NCBI RefSeq assembly: GCF_003589595.1
Contig: NW_020654422.1
Span: 10,194,226 to 10,258,225 of the forward strand
Origin: Hyposmocoma kahamanoa
Taxonomy: Eukaryota; Arthropoda; Insecta; Lepidoptera; Cosmopterigidae
Direction of reading: 5' to 3'
DNA: 64,000 nucleotides
This document shows positions 25,501 through 35,280 of this stretch, piece after piece. Below the pieces are notes generated by a model that saw only the letters and a program-made list of their open reading frames with translations, had not been told where the DNA came from and made no database searches. Both the position numbers and the translations under genes were made by a program. The first letter of the stretch is position 1. Every line of letters begins with the position of its first letter.

Positions 25501-28500
25501 GAGTTGACGAAATATACCAAGATCGTGCATAGCGACCAAATCGGCAGGATCAAGGTGGCTAGCAGCAGCGAGTTGCTGTGCCGCGACTTGCCAGGCGGAG
25601 GCGTCACCGGCCGCAGCGCTAGACAGAGCTGCTGTGACTCTAGCGGCACATGAATACGGGTCATCTCGCGCGGCCGCTTCGCTTAGTGCTCTCGCTTCAG
25701 TAAAATTGCCCAACTGTAATAAACGCATTACATGTTATACACGTTTTTTAAAACTTATACCACAAGATTCGTAGTATTTGCTTTTTCTGTCGTTATAGTA
25801 TGTATGTGAAAGTATTTTACAAGTCATTGAAAACATCGACTCTTGTTAACAATACAGATTACAAGACTAAATGTAATATATAGTATGTACAATTGATTTA
25901 TTAAATTTATCTGTGTATTTATTGAGTATAGTATATTTCATTTCTTTACTTATCTATTTTTAGTGCTACCCCAAAAACCAACTTTCCTCTCAGATTTTCA
26001 AAGGTTAGTTGGAAGAAATCTCTTTATGGGATAAGCTCGCCTTTGTACACAAATATTTAAATTGTTTCTGAAAATTTTCATTCAATTCAATCTGAAAGTT
26101 ACTTTGTGGTACAATAAAGTGTTTAAATAAATAAATAAATATGCAAGAACTGTAAAACTTACCGCATAAGCAACAAAAGCAGCATCGGCATTAGCCTCAG
26201 CCCTCAGTACGATATCATTGGGATGAGCGCGCGCCACAGCTTTTAGTCGTTGCAACGCTCTCTGTCCGCCGGCGGAAGGTGGACGGGCCCCGCCACCCAA
26301 AGCCCGCAGCGCTGCCAAGGCACCGCCCAACTCTAATCGGGCCCCAGCGCCGCCGCCAGAATATCCTCTTAAAGCTTCCACGCACCATGACATGCCTCTG
26401 GTGGAATCATAAACTCATATATATAAGCAAGCTTTCGTGATATATTTAAAAAACATATATTAATAAAGATACAGGTTCTCATTTTAAAATAGAAAACTTG
26501 TTTTTTTTAAGGCATTCCTAAAATTAAGTTTATCACATTAATGGACACATCATCCTTTAAGCGTTAAACACACACACGACAAGACAACGAGTGCGAGCGC
26601 GTGCGCTAGTCCCGCGCCCGCGCTCGGTGTGTTGTCGTCGTATAAATAAATAATACACAGAATCAGACCCGCCGCGGTCCCGACTCGACCCGCGCCCGAC
26701 TCAAGCCCGACCCGCACCCGCACTCTGTGTTTAACGCTTTAAACTTTCGCTAGTAACACTATACAGTATAATATCAGCTATGAAGTGACGATCTGCGAAA
26801 CGCTGCTGGTAGCAGATGGACGCGACAAGCTGAGGACCGGGCGAAATGGCGGACAATAGGCGAGGCCTATGTCCAGCAGTGAGCTGCGATAGGCTGATGA
26901 TGATGATTATGTCGTTAAAAAGTTGTTACCCAGACTCGTCATCCCGACTAGAAGGCCTCACCAGCGCAGCGGCGGCAAGCGCTAAGCAACGCTCGGCATC
27001 AGCAGCCGCACGACGCGACCATCGCGATAAACGATCTGCACGAATCACGTCCCGTAACACGCATTCATAAGGATCGTTCTCCTGTAGGTAGGTATGTGAT
27101 ATTTAGTACAATTATCACTAGATACCGGTTTTTAACCACGGCCATATGACTTACAAAAGCTAAACCGTGTGAAAAACCTGTAAATATTGATAATAAGCGA
27201 TGATAATATCTTACAATGCTTAATATATAAACTCACTAGTCTCCGTCAGGATCAGTTTCCTAACACAATAATTTTAAATATTGTTTCAATTGATTAAGAA
27301 TACTATTTTGGTATTTCAATAAAGGCTGTATTTTCTATACAAATAATATACATAGGAGTAATAAATAACTTACGTCATCAATAGTTATGTCCTGATGATG
27401 CATTGGTGGATCAACATCTAACATCGCATGAAAAGCTGCTTTGCCTCCTTCGGCGTCGTTCAGTGCTACAGAACACAATACAAGGTGCAAGCCTGTAATA
27501 CACGAATAATAAGAATGTAAGTTATGTTCCTGCACGCAGAAACTTTGAATATTGGTAGGTAATATATTAATTGAAACTTGGATCGAACCTGTTTGAAAAT
27601 CTCCCTGTTCCTGCATGATATGCTGAAAATTTGTGACTGCGTCGCGGAATTTACCCATACGGACCAAGAGAAGACCAATATTATGCATCACTTTCATTCT
27701 ACAAGAAGTACAGTGATTATGCATTGTTACACATTTAAAAAGACATTTTGCCGCAGTTAATGTAATTAGATTTTACCTCAAATCTTTTTCAGCAGTTGGT
27801 GTTTGATCTAGCGCCATTCTATACAGCTTCAATGCTTTTGGGTGTTCTCCCATTTTGAAATAAATATTTCCCATATTAACCTGCAAACAAAAGCATTGTT
27901 AGGTCCGTACAAAAACTGCCTATAAATCAGCAGTAGTTCCAAAAAATAAACAAATGAATAATTATTTAAAATTTTATTTGCTTACTTTCAATCTATTAGC
28001 GTGAGGGAAAAGTTTGTTTCTTGTTAGTAATTGATAGGTATTTAGTGCTTCAGTGTACATTTCGTTGACAGCATACTGTCCTGCTAAATTACACAGGACC
28101 TGTAATATCAGAAACCTTATATGGCTTTGATTAACTTTTGCCCTTTTCTTAAGGCAACGACCTCCCATAATTAAAAACTGTACACTTGGCGAATCTGACA
28201 TAATTTCTAAATAGAAACAGTCACGCCTGCTTTTTCGGGATCTAATCGAACCCTCTTGGTTTTTCTTTTGGCGTCATGGATAACGGATGTTGGTCTATCT
28301 ATAATGAATCCATTCCACGTTTTATCTTCTACGTTTATTATTAAACAAAATATTACGTATTTATTTATTAGAGTTGCACAGAATATTCGGTTACTATTCG
28401 GTATTCGGTCAAAAAGGGGCGATTGTGGTCCAATCGAAATTCGACGAAAAACGAAGGTCGATAACGTAGGTAATCGCGACACGGGGTTGAGATGGGCGAA

Positions 28501-31500
28501 GGTGGAGATGGGCGAGACATTTGGCTAAACGAGAAGACGGACGATGGACCAAAGCAGTCACGGAATGGTGACCAAGAGGAGAAAAAAGGGCAGTGGGCAG
28601 ACCACCGGCGGCCCGATGGTCTGACGATATCGTCAGATTTGCGGGATCGCCCTGGAAGCGGATGGCGCAGGACCGTAACAGTTGGCGCAATAAAGAAAAG
28701 GCCTTATAAACAGCAGTGGGTTGATGTTGGCTGAATGGTCAGCCAATTAAAATAGCAACAAATCAACATCATCATGGGATTGTTGGGATGGGAGTGGGAA
28801 TGTTGTTGCTATTTTATTTTGTTTATTTTATAAGAAATAAGAAAAAAATGCAGTAAATTATCATAAGAATGCACAATCATTCGCTTATTTATCTACAAGA
28901 CAAATAAATGTAATTAAATAAGTTATTTTTCTGAAAAATAAAAAATACAACATAAAATTAGTGTAACGAATCAAATGTAAACTAAATATTTATTACGTAG
29001 TTAAGTGACGACTATTTAGTCGTGCACGCTAACAAAATCAACCAAGTATATATTCGACTAGTCTAATCTTCGGCCTCTGGCCGAATATACTCTTCCTTGC
29101 AACACTAGTATTTATATCTCAATCTATATATTGTTTCACACTCACAGCAAAAGTAAGATCCAAATTATGGGAGTCTCCGAGATTTGCTTGTTCTTGCATA
29201 CGAATAAGTTGTCGTTCTAGTGTCGACGCCTCTTGTGCCTTTGCCAGTGCCTGAAATAAAACATGTTTACATTTAAGGTCCAAAATACATAATATTTTAA
29301 AGAAAGTATGCATTAGGTGTTGCTAACTAGAATCAAATGTGCATTTATAAATGATATCACTGCGATCAATAATATAAGCTTGGTGCTTGGTCGGATTTGA
29401 AAGGACAAACGAACATGTGTGATATGCAATAAATAAATAAATAAATATAAATGAATTAGCCATAATACTTGTCCTAAGTCATATTCTTTTTTGGCAGCAC
29501 TGGAGTCATCGTCAGGGTCAGGACGAGAGCTCAACATGCAAGATTCCTCCACTAACGCCATAATACGTAACTCCATCTGCTTCACGCGGTCTTCAACACT
29601 GCAAACAAAAATACGTTTTGATCTTTTCAGAATTTCTAACAAAAGGCACATTACTCGACGGCCTTTAAACACGTTAAATGAGTTGACTAGTTTTTGAGGT
29701 TTATTGAGTTACCTGTCTTCCTTCTTTTCTTCTCGACTAGGAGTATCACGCGAAGCGGAAGTATAGCCCGCAGCGCGTACTGCAGTGACGGGTCTGGCGG
29801 CTGCAGTACCAGCCCTTGAACTACGCGGCATGCTCACTGTGCCTAGTCGTAACATCTGTTAAGGAAAACAGCACTTTGCTTCAGTGTGAACATTACAATG
29901 CTAACGTAAAGTAGAGATAGCAATCGCAGTGTTCCTATTCAAATATTATATATACCTATATATAATATTTACAAAACCAAAAAGAGCAAGCCCTGAAGTT
30001 TTTCGACGGGGATCGGTGTGTAATTTGCTTGCTCATGATATAAAGAGATTAAAAAATAAATATTATGTACAATACTATTTCCTAAACTCCTAAGTAGTCA
30101 ATCGAGTTTTACGGAAAATTAAAATATAATTATTACACAGAAATTGTAATTTTTTTTTATTCCTGCTATTGTTATTGTATAACACATGCTATTTGTCTCT
30201 TATAACTTCTAGAACAGACAGTGCATTGTGTTGCCATTTATGGGTAAGTGCATGTTTATTTTGCGATTTGAAAATCTATTTTAGACAAAATTTTATATAT
30301 CACCATTCATTACAATTATATCCATCAGAGTAGTTCAAGTCCCAATACGTAATATTATATCTATTTGACCTTTATACTTCATACACATTATAATATCTCT
30401 CTCTCTCACCTGAGCGTTGTCCCGGTTGCGTCCTCAGCAGGGTTGCTGCGGAGCCCGGGGTCCGCTTTCCTACTTTTTCTCCTCCACTTTGCACGGTCTT
30501 CGGCATCCTTAGTGGTGAGACCATTGGTACGCATATCACCCTTGGCGACGTCAAGCCAGCACTTCTTGGGTCTGCCCCTTCTACCGGGGCCCGGCGGAGG
30601 TGGCATAGCCAGACATTTGTTTCCCACGTAGCATGCCGGTTTCCGTAAGATGTGGCCGTACCAACGTAGGCGGCTTTCTTGCAGTTTATCTGCAATGTCA
30701 CGGACATGAAGGCTGCCGCGGATGCGGGAGTTTCTGACACGGTCTTTCCGTGAAACTCCACACATCCAACGCAGCATCTTCATTTCCGTGACACGCAGCT
30801 CCTGCTTATGACGCTCAAGTACGGGCCACGTTTCACTGCCATATAAACGGACAGGTCTAATGATGGATTTATAGACCTGTCCTTTCAGCCTAACCGGCAT
30901 CTTGGGGTCACAAATTACACCAGTCACCTCACGCCACTTTGCCCAAGCGGCTGCGATTCGGGCTCTGACGTCGCAGTCGATGTCTCCGGACGCGCTAAGT
31001 ACAGATCCCAAGTATTTAAACTGGCCCGTAGGCTCGACCGCGTCTTCGCCTATGCGTACGGGTAGGGGATCTGTAGCGTTGCAGACCATGTACTCAGTCT
31101 TCGCCACATTTAGTCTCAGACCGCCGTTCTCAAGCGACTCCTTCCACACATTCACTCGTTGTACCAGTCTCCCTCTATCCGCATCCGCCAGCGCGATATC
31201 GTCAGCGTACATAAGCATCCACGGGGGTTGCTCATGCGTGTCTCGGATGGAGCTTGAGACCTCGTCTAATATCACGCTGAACAGATAGGGACTGAGAACT
31301 GAGCCCTGGTGAACTCCGACTGTGACAGGGAAGGGTTTAGTGTCACCAACAGCAGTCCTAACCATGGAATCGGAATCGCGGTACATGTCTCGGATGATGT
31401 CAATATAAGCTTCTGGTACCCCTTTAGATCTCAGTGCCCACCAGATCATTACACGGGGGATACAGTCGAAGGCCTTCTGCATGTCAAGAAACATGAAATG

Positions 31501-33102
31501 CAGAGGCGTATTCTTCAATCTGTATTTCTCCATGATGACCCTTAGGGCAAAAACAGGATCCATGGTCCCAAGACCAGGCCGAAACCCATATTGACCCTCC
31601 GAGACAGCACTCTCCTGTCGGATCCGAGAGTCTATTATACGCTCGAAGAGCTTCATGGTGTGGGACATGACCTTTATGCCCCGATAATCGCCACACTCCT
31701 GCACCGATCCCTTCCCTTTGAAGACTGGAGTGATAATACTCAGTCTCCATTGGTTAGGGATTTTACCGGTGAGGAGCACGCGATTAAAGAGGCCGGTAAG
31801 GATGCCCACACCACGGGGACCCATTGCCTTCCAGGCCTCGATGGGAACCCCATCGGATCCGACAGCTTTCCGATTCTTCATGCGACGAAGAGCCAAGTGG
31901 ACTTCCTCAGGCGTTACCGGTCGCACTAGTCCCTGATTCGGAGGGAGGACCGGTGGCTGCACCTCTCTGTGCTGCTGATTCAGCAGCTCGTGGAAATATG
32001 AGCGCCGTCTCTCCTTCACCGCGTCGACCTCGCATATAAGGTTGCCATGAGGGTCTTTAATGCAGCGACACTTGGAAATATCTTGTGCCGCTAAGACCCT
32101 CGAACGTGCCAGCTTAAAGATAAGCTTCTGCCCCTCAGACGATTCCAACTTGTCATACAACGGCTGCAATTGGTCCCGTCTGGCTCTGGCTACAGCTTTC
32201 TTAGCGGCACGTTTGGCATCCCTATATGCGTCGCGGTCTTCAGAAGATTCGGACGCTTGCCACGTTTTGAAGAGGGCTTTCTTCACCCTCACCTCCCTCT
32301 GGACTGTGTCGTTCCACCACCAAGTTTCTTTGTCACATTTGCGACCACCCTTGGACAAGCCCAGCACCGCTTTCGCCGCCTCAGATATGGCAGCCTGAAT
32401 GTTGTCCCAGTGGTTCTGGACTAGATCACCTTCAGTGTCGGCGCATTTATCGCCGATCGCTGAGATGAACTCCTGGGTCGTGGTACTATCAAGCCGCCAC
32501 CATTTGATTTGGCGTAGGCAGCGCTCAGCGGGCTTGTCGGCCGGCTTTACGCAGAGATCCATGACAAGAAGACGGTGTTGCGCAGTGAGACTCTCACCTG
32601 GTATGACCTTGCAGTTGGCCATTATAATATACTATATATAATAGACATTATAATATCATATTAATGTAATTATATGATATGATACGATATATCATAGGTC
32701 CCAAGTTCGATTCCCGGACCGGGAGAAATATTTGTATGGCCTACATTTATCTCTCTTGAGTTTGCGTGTAATTTGTGTTTATCTACGTGTGTCCATGGCA
32801 CCCGCGACACAAGGTTTCCCTAGTGCGGGGCTATGTTGAGTGTGTGTTATTATTATTATACAGATCCATACAACAAAAACCCTTACCCCTGTACCCGTAC
32901 GGCTAGGCACTTTCCTTCCAATGCCAGCAGTTCTCAAAGTTTCTTGAAACTCCTGGTCTTCCCTCAAGTTCCTTGTATCTAAAGCAGGTGCGACTTCATT
33001 AAACCCTGTGTAAAGATCATCTTCGTCATCTATGACCATGGCAGTCCGTGGTTTTGCATTCGTTCCTAAACGAGATGCACTGTAATAACGTGAACTTAAC
33101 AT
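15174..33102 (-). CDS. IFT88: Intraflagellar transport protein 88 (TPR protein; nompB homologue)
   Basis: IFT88 is a core IFT-B subunit needed to build cilia; in insects it should act in ciliated sensory neurons. Nineteen exons join without a frame break (829 residues; human about 830): 33102-32887, 29855-29713, 29598-29469, 29250-29146, 28099-27986, 27880-27777, 27698-27589, 27492-27374, 27081-26930, 26397-26163, 25713-25518, 23720-23549, 21610-21508, 21029-20916, 19464-19356, 18645-18538, 16379-16311, 16095-16026, 15294-15174. Family marks in order: acidic start with DDLYTGFNE, RPVTAVRAAGY (exon 2), QYAVNEMYTEALNTYQ and MGNIYFKMG (TPRs), MHNIGLLLVRMG, MSWCVEALRGY, LSALEWLAREAPPDVALQYY, LMGSCLRASGRYQDALSLF, and the acidic tail KKKNIDDFDEDLPLPPE. 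Exons 9-12 (residues about 348-599) are Ala/Gly-rich and GC-rich, and their TPRs are hard to recognise. An X-box sits upstream. Introns are loaded with transposons. A missed exon between 1 and 2 is possible. Confidence 0.93.
16507..16655. repeat. Compound microsatellite with inverted GAGAGA/TCTCTC arms
   Basis: An uninterrupted CA tract (about 16510-16545) runs into TA tracts, then GAGAGAGATATATATA and its mirror ATATATATATCTCTCTC, so part of the array can form a long hairpin. It lies in IFT88 intron 16. The reading frame across it is a low-complexity artefact. Confidence 0.9.
17163..18035 (-). pseudogene. Decayed mariner-type transposase
   Basis: Two recognisable pieces lie on the minus strand. 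About 18030-17800 reads SLNDVIREGRPSTATNGENM and VKQLIEGNRRIT, the DNA-binding part of mariner transposases. About 17540-17460 reads NPAHSPDLTPSNFFLYTEL, the last catalytic block (normally PDLAPxDF, here Asn replaces Asp). Stops and frameshifts between them rule out a working protein. It lies in IFT88 intron 16, on the same strand. No inverted ends were found. Confidence 0.75.
18868..19083 (-). mobile_element. tRNA-derived SINE, copy A
   Basis: On the minus strand the head reads CTGCCTCCGTGGCCGAACGG (A-box region), then GAGGTCCCAGTTTCGATTCC (B box), a shared body with GAGAAATATTTGTATGGCC and CCATGGCACCCGCGACACAG, and a TTATTA-type tail. Four other copies in the window share the same order. 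A pol III internal promoter is implied by the tRNA-like head. It lies in IFT88 intron 15. Confidence 0.88.
19497..19640 (+). mobile_element. Jockey-like fragment (RT C-terminal region)
   Basis: The blocks AGGATATATCACGAAGAGT and CAAAGATTCGCACGAAGCGT match the same positions in the larger Jockey-like copy at 38463-39655. The segment is shortened and has no usable frame. It starts only about 30 bp from the 3' splice site of IFT88 exon 15 and is antisense to that gene. Confidence 0.75.
20247..20393. mobile_element. 147-bp MITE with perfect 34-bp inverted ends
   Basis: The left end starts TAGGAAATGAAACTATTTTT and continues CCGGATTTAAATCG; the right end is its exact reverse complement, ending ATTTCCTA. 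The TA at each end fits a TA target duplication as in Tc1/mariner MITEs. The centre holds CGACGTTTCGGGCCC and TTTACAGGTCCCATGGTCAC. Related but damaged copies are at 21405-21450, 45303-45410 and 58205-58375. It lies in IFT88 intron 14. Confidence 0.88.
20724..20775 (+). mobile_element. Jockey-like 3' end fragment
   Basis: GTCACTTTCCATCATGTGAG followed by AGGTCAAATGCGCATTTATA matches the 3' terminus just before the A-rich tail of the Jockey-like copy near 39600-39650. Only the extreme 3' end is present, as expected of a heavily 5'-truncated insertion. Confidence 0.65.
21405..21450. repeat. Damaged end of the 20247-type MITE
   Basis: CTATTTTTTCGGATCTAAATCG and nearby TAGTTTTATTTCC recall the inverted ends of the 147-bp element at 20247-20393. 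The copy is short and diverged. It lies in IFT88 intron 13, between exons 13 (21610-21508) and 14. Confidence 0.4.
22990..23200. repeat. Copy of the unit found in the 41040-41890 array
   Basis: AAATTTGACCCACTTTTGCTG, AAATGATCCTTACTTGAAAC, TTGATAAATTTTATTCATTT and CTTGACCAAATAATTGA correspond in the same order to blocks of the repeated unit in the PRAS40/Lobe intron array. Here it is a single dispersed copy in IFT88 intron 12. Confidence 0.6.
23795..24011 (-). mobile_element. tRNA-derived SINE, copy B
   Basis: The minus strand starts CTGCCTCCGTGGCCGAACGG, has GGGTTCGATTCCCGGGCCGG as B box, the same body as copy A, and a tail of TTATTATTA repeats. Of the copies here its B box is closest to a canonical GGTTCGANTCC. 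It lies in IFT88 intron 11, about 80 bp from a CR1-like fragment. Confidence 0.9.
24094..25024 (+). mobile_element. CR1-like non-LTR element, decayed 3' half
   Basis: The segment parallels 42817-43735 nearly base for base, from AAGAAGACAAAATGTGTTAA through RELTDVSTARLVYFSYFHSI, to the 3' untranslated region AGAGCAATCCCTAGAGTTTC and a TTTGACTTTGA tail. Small deletions, an inserted TATTTA run near 24390 and shifts break the frame. It is 5'-truncated and antisense to IFT88, in intron 11. Confidence 0.88.
26561..26737. mobile_element. GC-rich 177-bp foldback with 5-bp TTTAA duplication
   Basis: The ends GCGTTAAACACA and TGTGTTTAACGC are inverted copies, and TTTAA flanks both sides (26556-26560 and 26738-26742). 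The interior is unusually GC-rich for this region (GTGCGAGCGCGTGCG, CGACTCGACCCGCGCCCGAC) and contains secondary inverted pieces around GACAAGACAACGA and GTTGTCGTCG. It lies in IFT88 intron 9. Confidence 0.75.
26810..26912 (+). mobile_element. RTE-type 3' end fragment with TGATGA tail
   Basis: GCTGAGGACCGGGCGAAATGG corresponds to the C-terminal codons AEDRAKW also seen in the full RTE frame of this window (AEDRAKWRRK). It is followed by GAGGCCTATGTCCAGCAGTG and a GATGATGATGA tail, typical of RTE 3' ends. Only about 100 bp are present. The tail stops about 17 bp from the exon 9 donor of IFT88 (26929). Confidence 0.8.
28370..29105. repeat. Putative inverted-end element containing an RTE-like 3' fragment
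   Basis: The left edge has AGAGTTGCACAGAATATTCGG and the right edge CCGAATATACTC...TTGCAACAC, a loose inverted pair of a type I recall as common in lepidopteran genomes. Between them, 28490-28740 on plus resembles a retrotransposon C terminus (RRRWTKAVTEW, VGRPPARWSDDI, WKRMAQDRNSWR) with stops. The outer pairing is imperfect, so element boundaries are tentative. All of it lies in IFT88 intron 4. Confidence 0.5.
30398..32644 (-). mobile_element. RTE-clade non-LTR retrotransposon, 5'-truncated, open RT frame (738 codons at 32622-30406)
   Basis: The single frame encodes a reverse transcriptase with its palm blocks in order: KAVGSDGVPIEAWK, WRLSIITPVFKGKG, YGFRPGLGTMDPVFALR, FLDMQKAFDCIPR, GVHQGSVLSPYLFSVILD, the catalytic MYADDIAL, and LRLNVAKTEYMV, then the RTE-type C terminus RLRWYGHILRKP and GRPKKCWLDV. 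The upstream endonuclease domain is missing, so the insertion is 5'-truncated and cannot be autonomous, although the remaining frame has no stop. A 13-bp duplication, ACATTATAATATC, flanks it (30385-30397 and 32645-32657), although this AT-rich sequence could partly match by chance. The 3' end carries a GAGAGA repeat. It lies in IFT88 intron 1, on the same strand as that gene. Confidence 0.93.
32695..32860 (+). mobile_element. tRNA-derived SINE, copy C (head truncated)
   Basis: It starts at the B box, AAGTTCGATTCCCGG, and continues through the shared body (GAGAAATATTTGTATGGCC, CCATGGCACCCGCGACACA) to a TTATTATTATTA tail. The A-box part is missing. It ends about 26 bp from the exon 1 donor of IFT88 and is antisense to it. 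Confidence 0.85.
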
Positions 33103-33178
33103 TTTGTTACGATTATTACGCGTTACAAATTAAAAGGTGTGTAGAAATAAATTCGAAGTCTCAGGCTTGTTGTGACGC

Positions 33179-33194
33179 GGTAACCATGGTAACC
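33179..33194. promoter_or_regulatory. RFX X-box in the IFT88 promoter
   Basis: GGTAACCATGGTAACC is a perfect palindrome matching the RFX half-site pattern GTNRCC-N2-RGYAAC. It lies 77 bp upstream of the IFT88 start codon (33102, minus). RFX transcription factors drive ciliary genes through X-boxes in worms, flies and vertebrates, including IFT genes, so both the position and the target fit. No other X-box this good was noticed near the other genes. Confidence 0.85.
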
Positions 33195-33894
33195 GAACTG
33201 ACATGCCTTAGTATATACAGCTCTTAGACTATGATACAGCTTGATGAATAAGGTTAATCTATATCAAAATTTGTAAAGGGAGATTGCGTGATTAGTCAAA
33301 GATATATTATATCATATTGTCACTCGTCTTTTATTTCCTGTAACTATTCGTTCACTTCAGCAAAAAGATAAGAACGTTAACTACGAAAGTAATAAATACT
33401 AAATATAATACTCAAAAATAATGAAATAATAAAATCAGATTTTTACGGTCAATGTTTATTACATAATCACTAATATTCATACAATCAAGTCCTTCTCAAT
33501 ATCGTCACACCAATGAAACAATTATTAGTTATAGCTTAATTAAAACAACTGACTGAAATCGACATCACAATTAAGTCACCCGGTACTAATGAATGGACAG
33601 TTCTACTGGAAGACACTTAAACTGCAGACTGCATGTGATGCGAGTCAATATCTGTTTTGAATAAACTAACTTACTAATAACACTAAATCTATGAAACAGA
33701 TTTCATAATAAAAAGAATTACATCACTTCCCGACGCCTACTCCTTCATCTTCTCCTTCACATGGACGCTCATTCAAAATATCGTGTATAAAAATAAAACG
33801 ATCTCAAACTTGTGTCCCCGTCGAAAGTAATTGCCAAATTTTTATGTACGCTTTGTACGACAAATTCAATATTCAGTGACTAAATTCCTAATCT

Positions 33895-34390
33895 GTCTTT
33901 TTTTAATAAGCCTATTGTGTCCCACTGCTGAAAAAAGGCCAGCGACGACGAGGCAGATCAAAAAGGAGATGGTGGATTTACTTTTTTCCTTTTTTATGGG
34001 GAACTGTATACATATACATAATACAACAAGATTCCGGAGCATATATTAAAATTATCATTTCCTAAGTTTAAAAGTATTTTAAATAAAAAATCACATTACT
34101 AAATTGAAGACTACTCGATGTATGGAAAGACGACACGGGTCTAGATTCCACACAAAATTGATTCAAAGTGTTATTCCATAGCATTTAAGTTTATTTGAAA
34201 AGAGCAATCCCTAGAATTTCTTGCTCGTTCTTCTCAGGAAAGTCAGCTTAGTGAACGAGCAGTAGCTTAAAATACGACGTTTCTCAAGTGTAAAACCTAT
34301 GGAGTAAATGATTCTTTGACTTTGACCCCGACATGCAGCTGTGGAAGTTCAAAGGAGAGGCCTTTGCCCAAAAGTGGGACACAATCTATC
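33895..34390 (+). mobile_element. RTE-like 3' fragment split by a CR1-like 3' end
   Basis: The left part (about 33905-33965) encodes KKGQRRRGRSKRRWWI and the right part (about 34330-34380) encodes DMQLWKFKGEAFAQKWDT; together they read as one retrotransposon C terminus. Between them, about 33979-34325 matches the CR1-like 3' end (GGGGAACTGTATAC, AGATTCCGGAGCATATATTA, AGAGCAATCCCTAGA) with a TTTGACTTTGAC tail. This suggests a later insertion into an older fragment. Confidence 0.7.
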
Positions 34391-34855
34391 TTAAATTGAT
34401 AAATAATTTTAACAATGAGAAAGTTATACGTGACCCTAAAAGACTAGTAAGAAATGCAAGTATTATTTTTTTGTACACTTTTCACTTATCATTAAGGTAA
34501 CACCAGATAAAAATAATAGAAAACTCTAGTCTCTATTAACGGGGATATGACTTAGATGTTAACAATCCATAGTTATATTTAGCATAATCGACATAAATTT
34601 ATTTAAATTACATTAACAAAGTCACTGACATGATGACAGATTCATACGTTGTTTCCAGCCACTTGGCTGCTTTGCTTCTGATGTGTGAGCTGTATACTTG
34701 CACAATGTAGTTTGCTATTTTTATTATTACTAAAAATTGTAGCTCAACATTTAAGAAGGTGAAGCTTGAAGGCAATATATCACAAACTTTTTTTAAAGCA
34801 TTGGAAGCCAAAATACTAATGTAAACAAAACGCAATGCAAAACAATGTGTATATT

Positions 34856-35280
34856 TAACCGACTTCAAAAATAGGAGGAGGTTCTCAATTCGACTGTATG
34901 TTTTTTTGTATGTGTTATGCGATAACTCCGGTATTTGTGAACCGATTTTCATGATTCTTTTTTTGTTGGAAAGAGGGTACCTCCATAATGGTCCCATTTC
35001 ATTTTGAAGAAAATCATCCACCTCTAAGGGTGGCTGTTCACGCATGAAGATTCATTTTTATAAATAGCGCCTGCATTTTGTTAGAAAGAGCAATTATTTT
35101 AATGGTTGATTTTGCTATTCTCCAATTCAAGGCGCTTTTCTCTCGCAATATACTTGGAGTAGTGAGAATCGATTTTTATTATCTCCCGTGTCAAATCCTG
35201 TATAGTGGCGAACTAGGGGATATTTCAATAAAACTTGGCAAATAGACGTAATTCCACGTGCTTTTGAGGTCGGTTTTTTA
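34856..35280. mobile_element. Lepidopteran repeat with AACCGACTTC ends
   Basis: It starts AACCGACTTCAAAAATAGG and ends TTTTGAGGTCGGTTTTTT, an inverted pair of about 15 bp. The left body, AGGAGGTTCTCAATTCGACTG then TATGTTTTTTTGTATGTG, is one I recall as very common in Lepidoptera. It has no protein-coding frame. It lies between the IFT88 promoter and the PRAS40/Lobe 3' end. The rest of the 33200-36184 gap is AT-rich, with no gene recognised. Confidence 0.65.

Noticed and set aside
30365..32641. Many plus-strand frames of 70-128 codons
   Set aside because: They are shadows of the GC-rich RTE reverse transcriptase on the minus strand.
32779..32886. Extension of IFT88 exon 1 past residue 72
   Set aside because: A good donor (GTAAGG) lies at 32886, and the continuing codons run into the SINE body.
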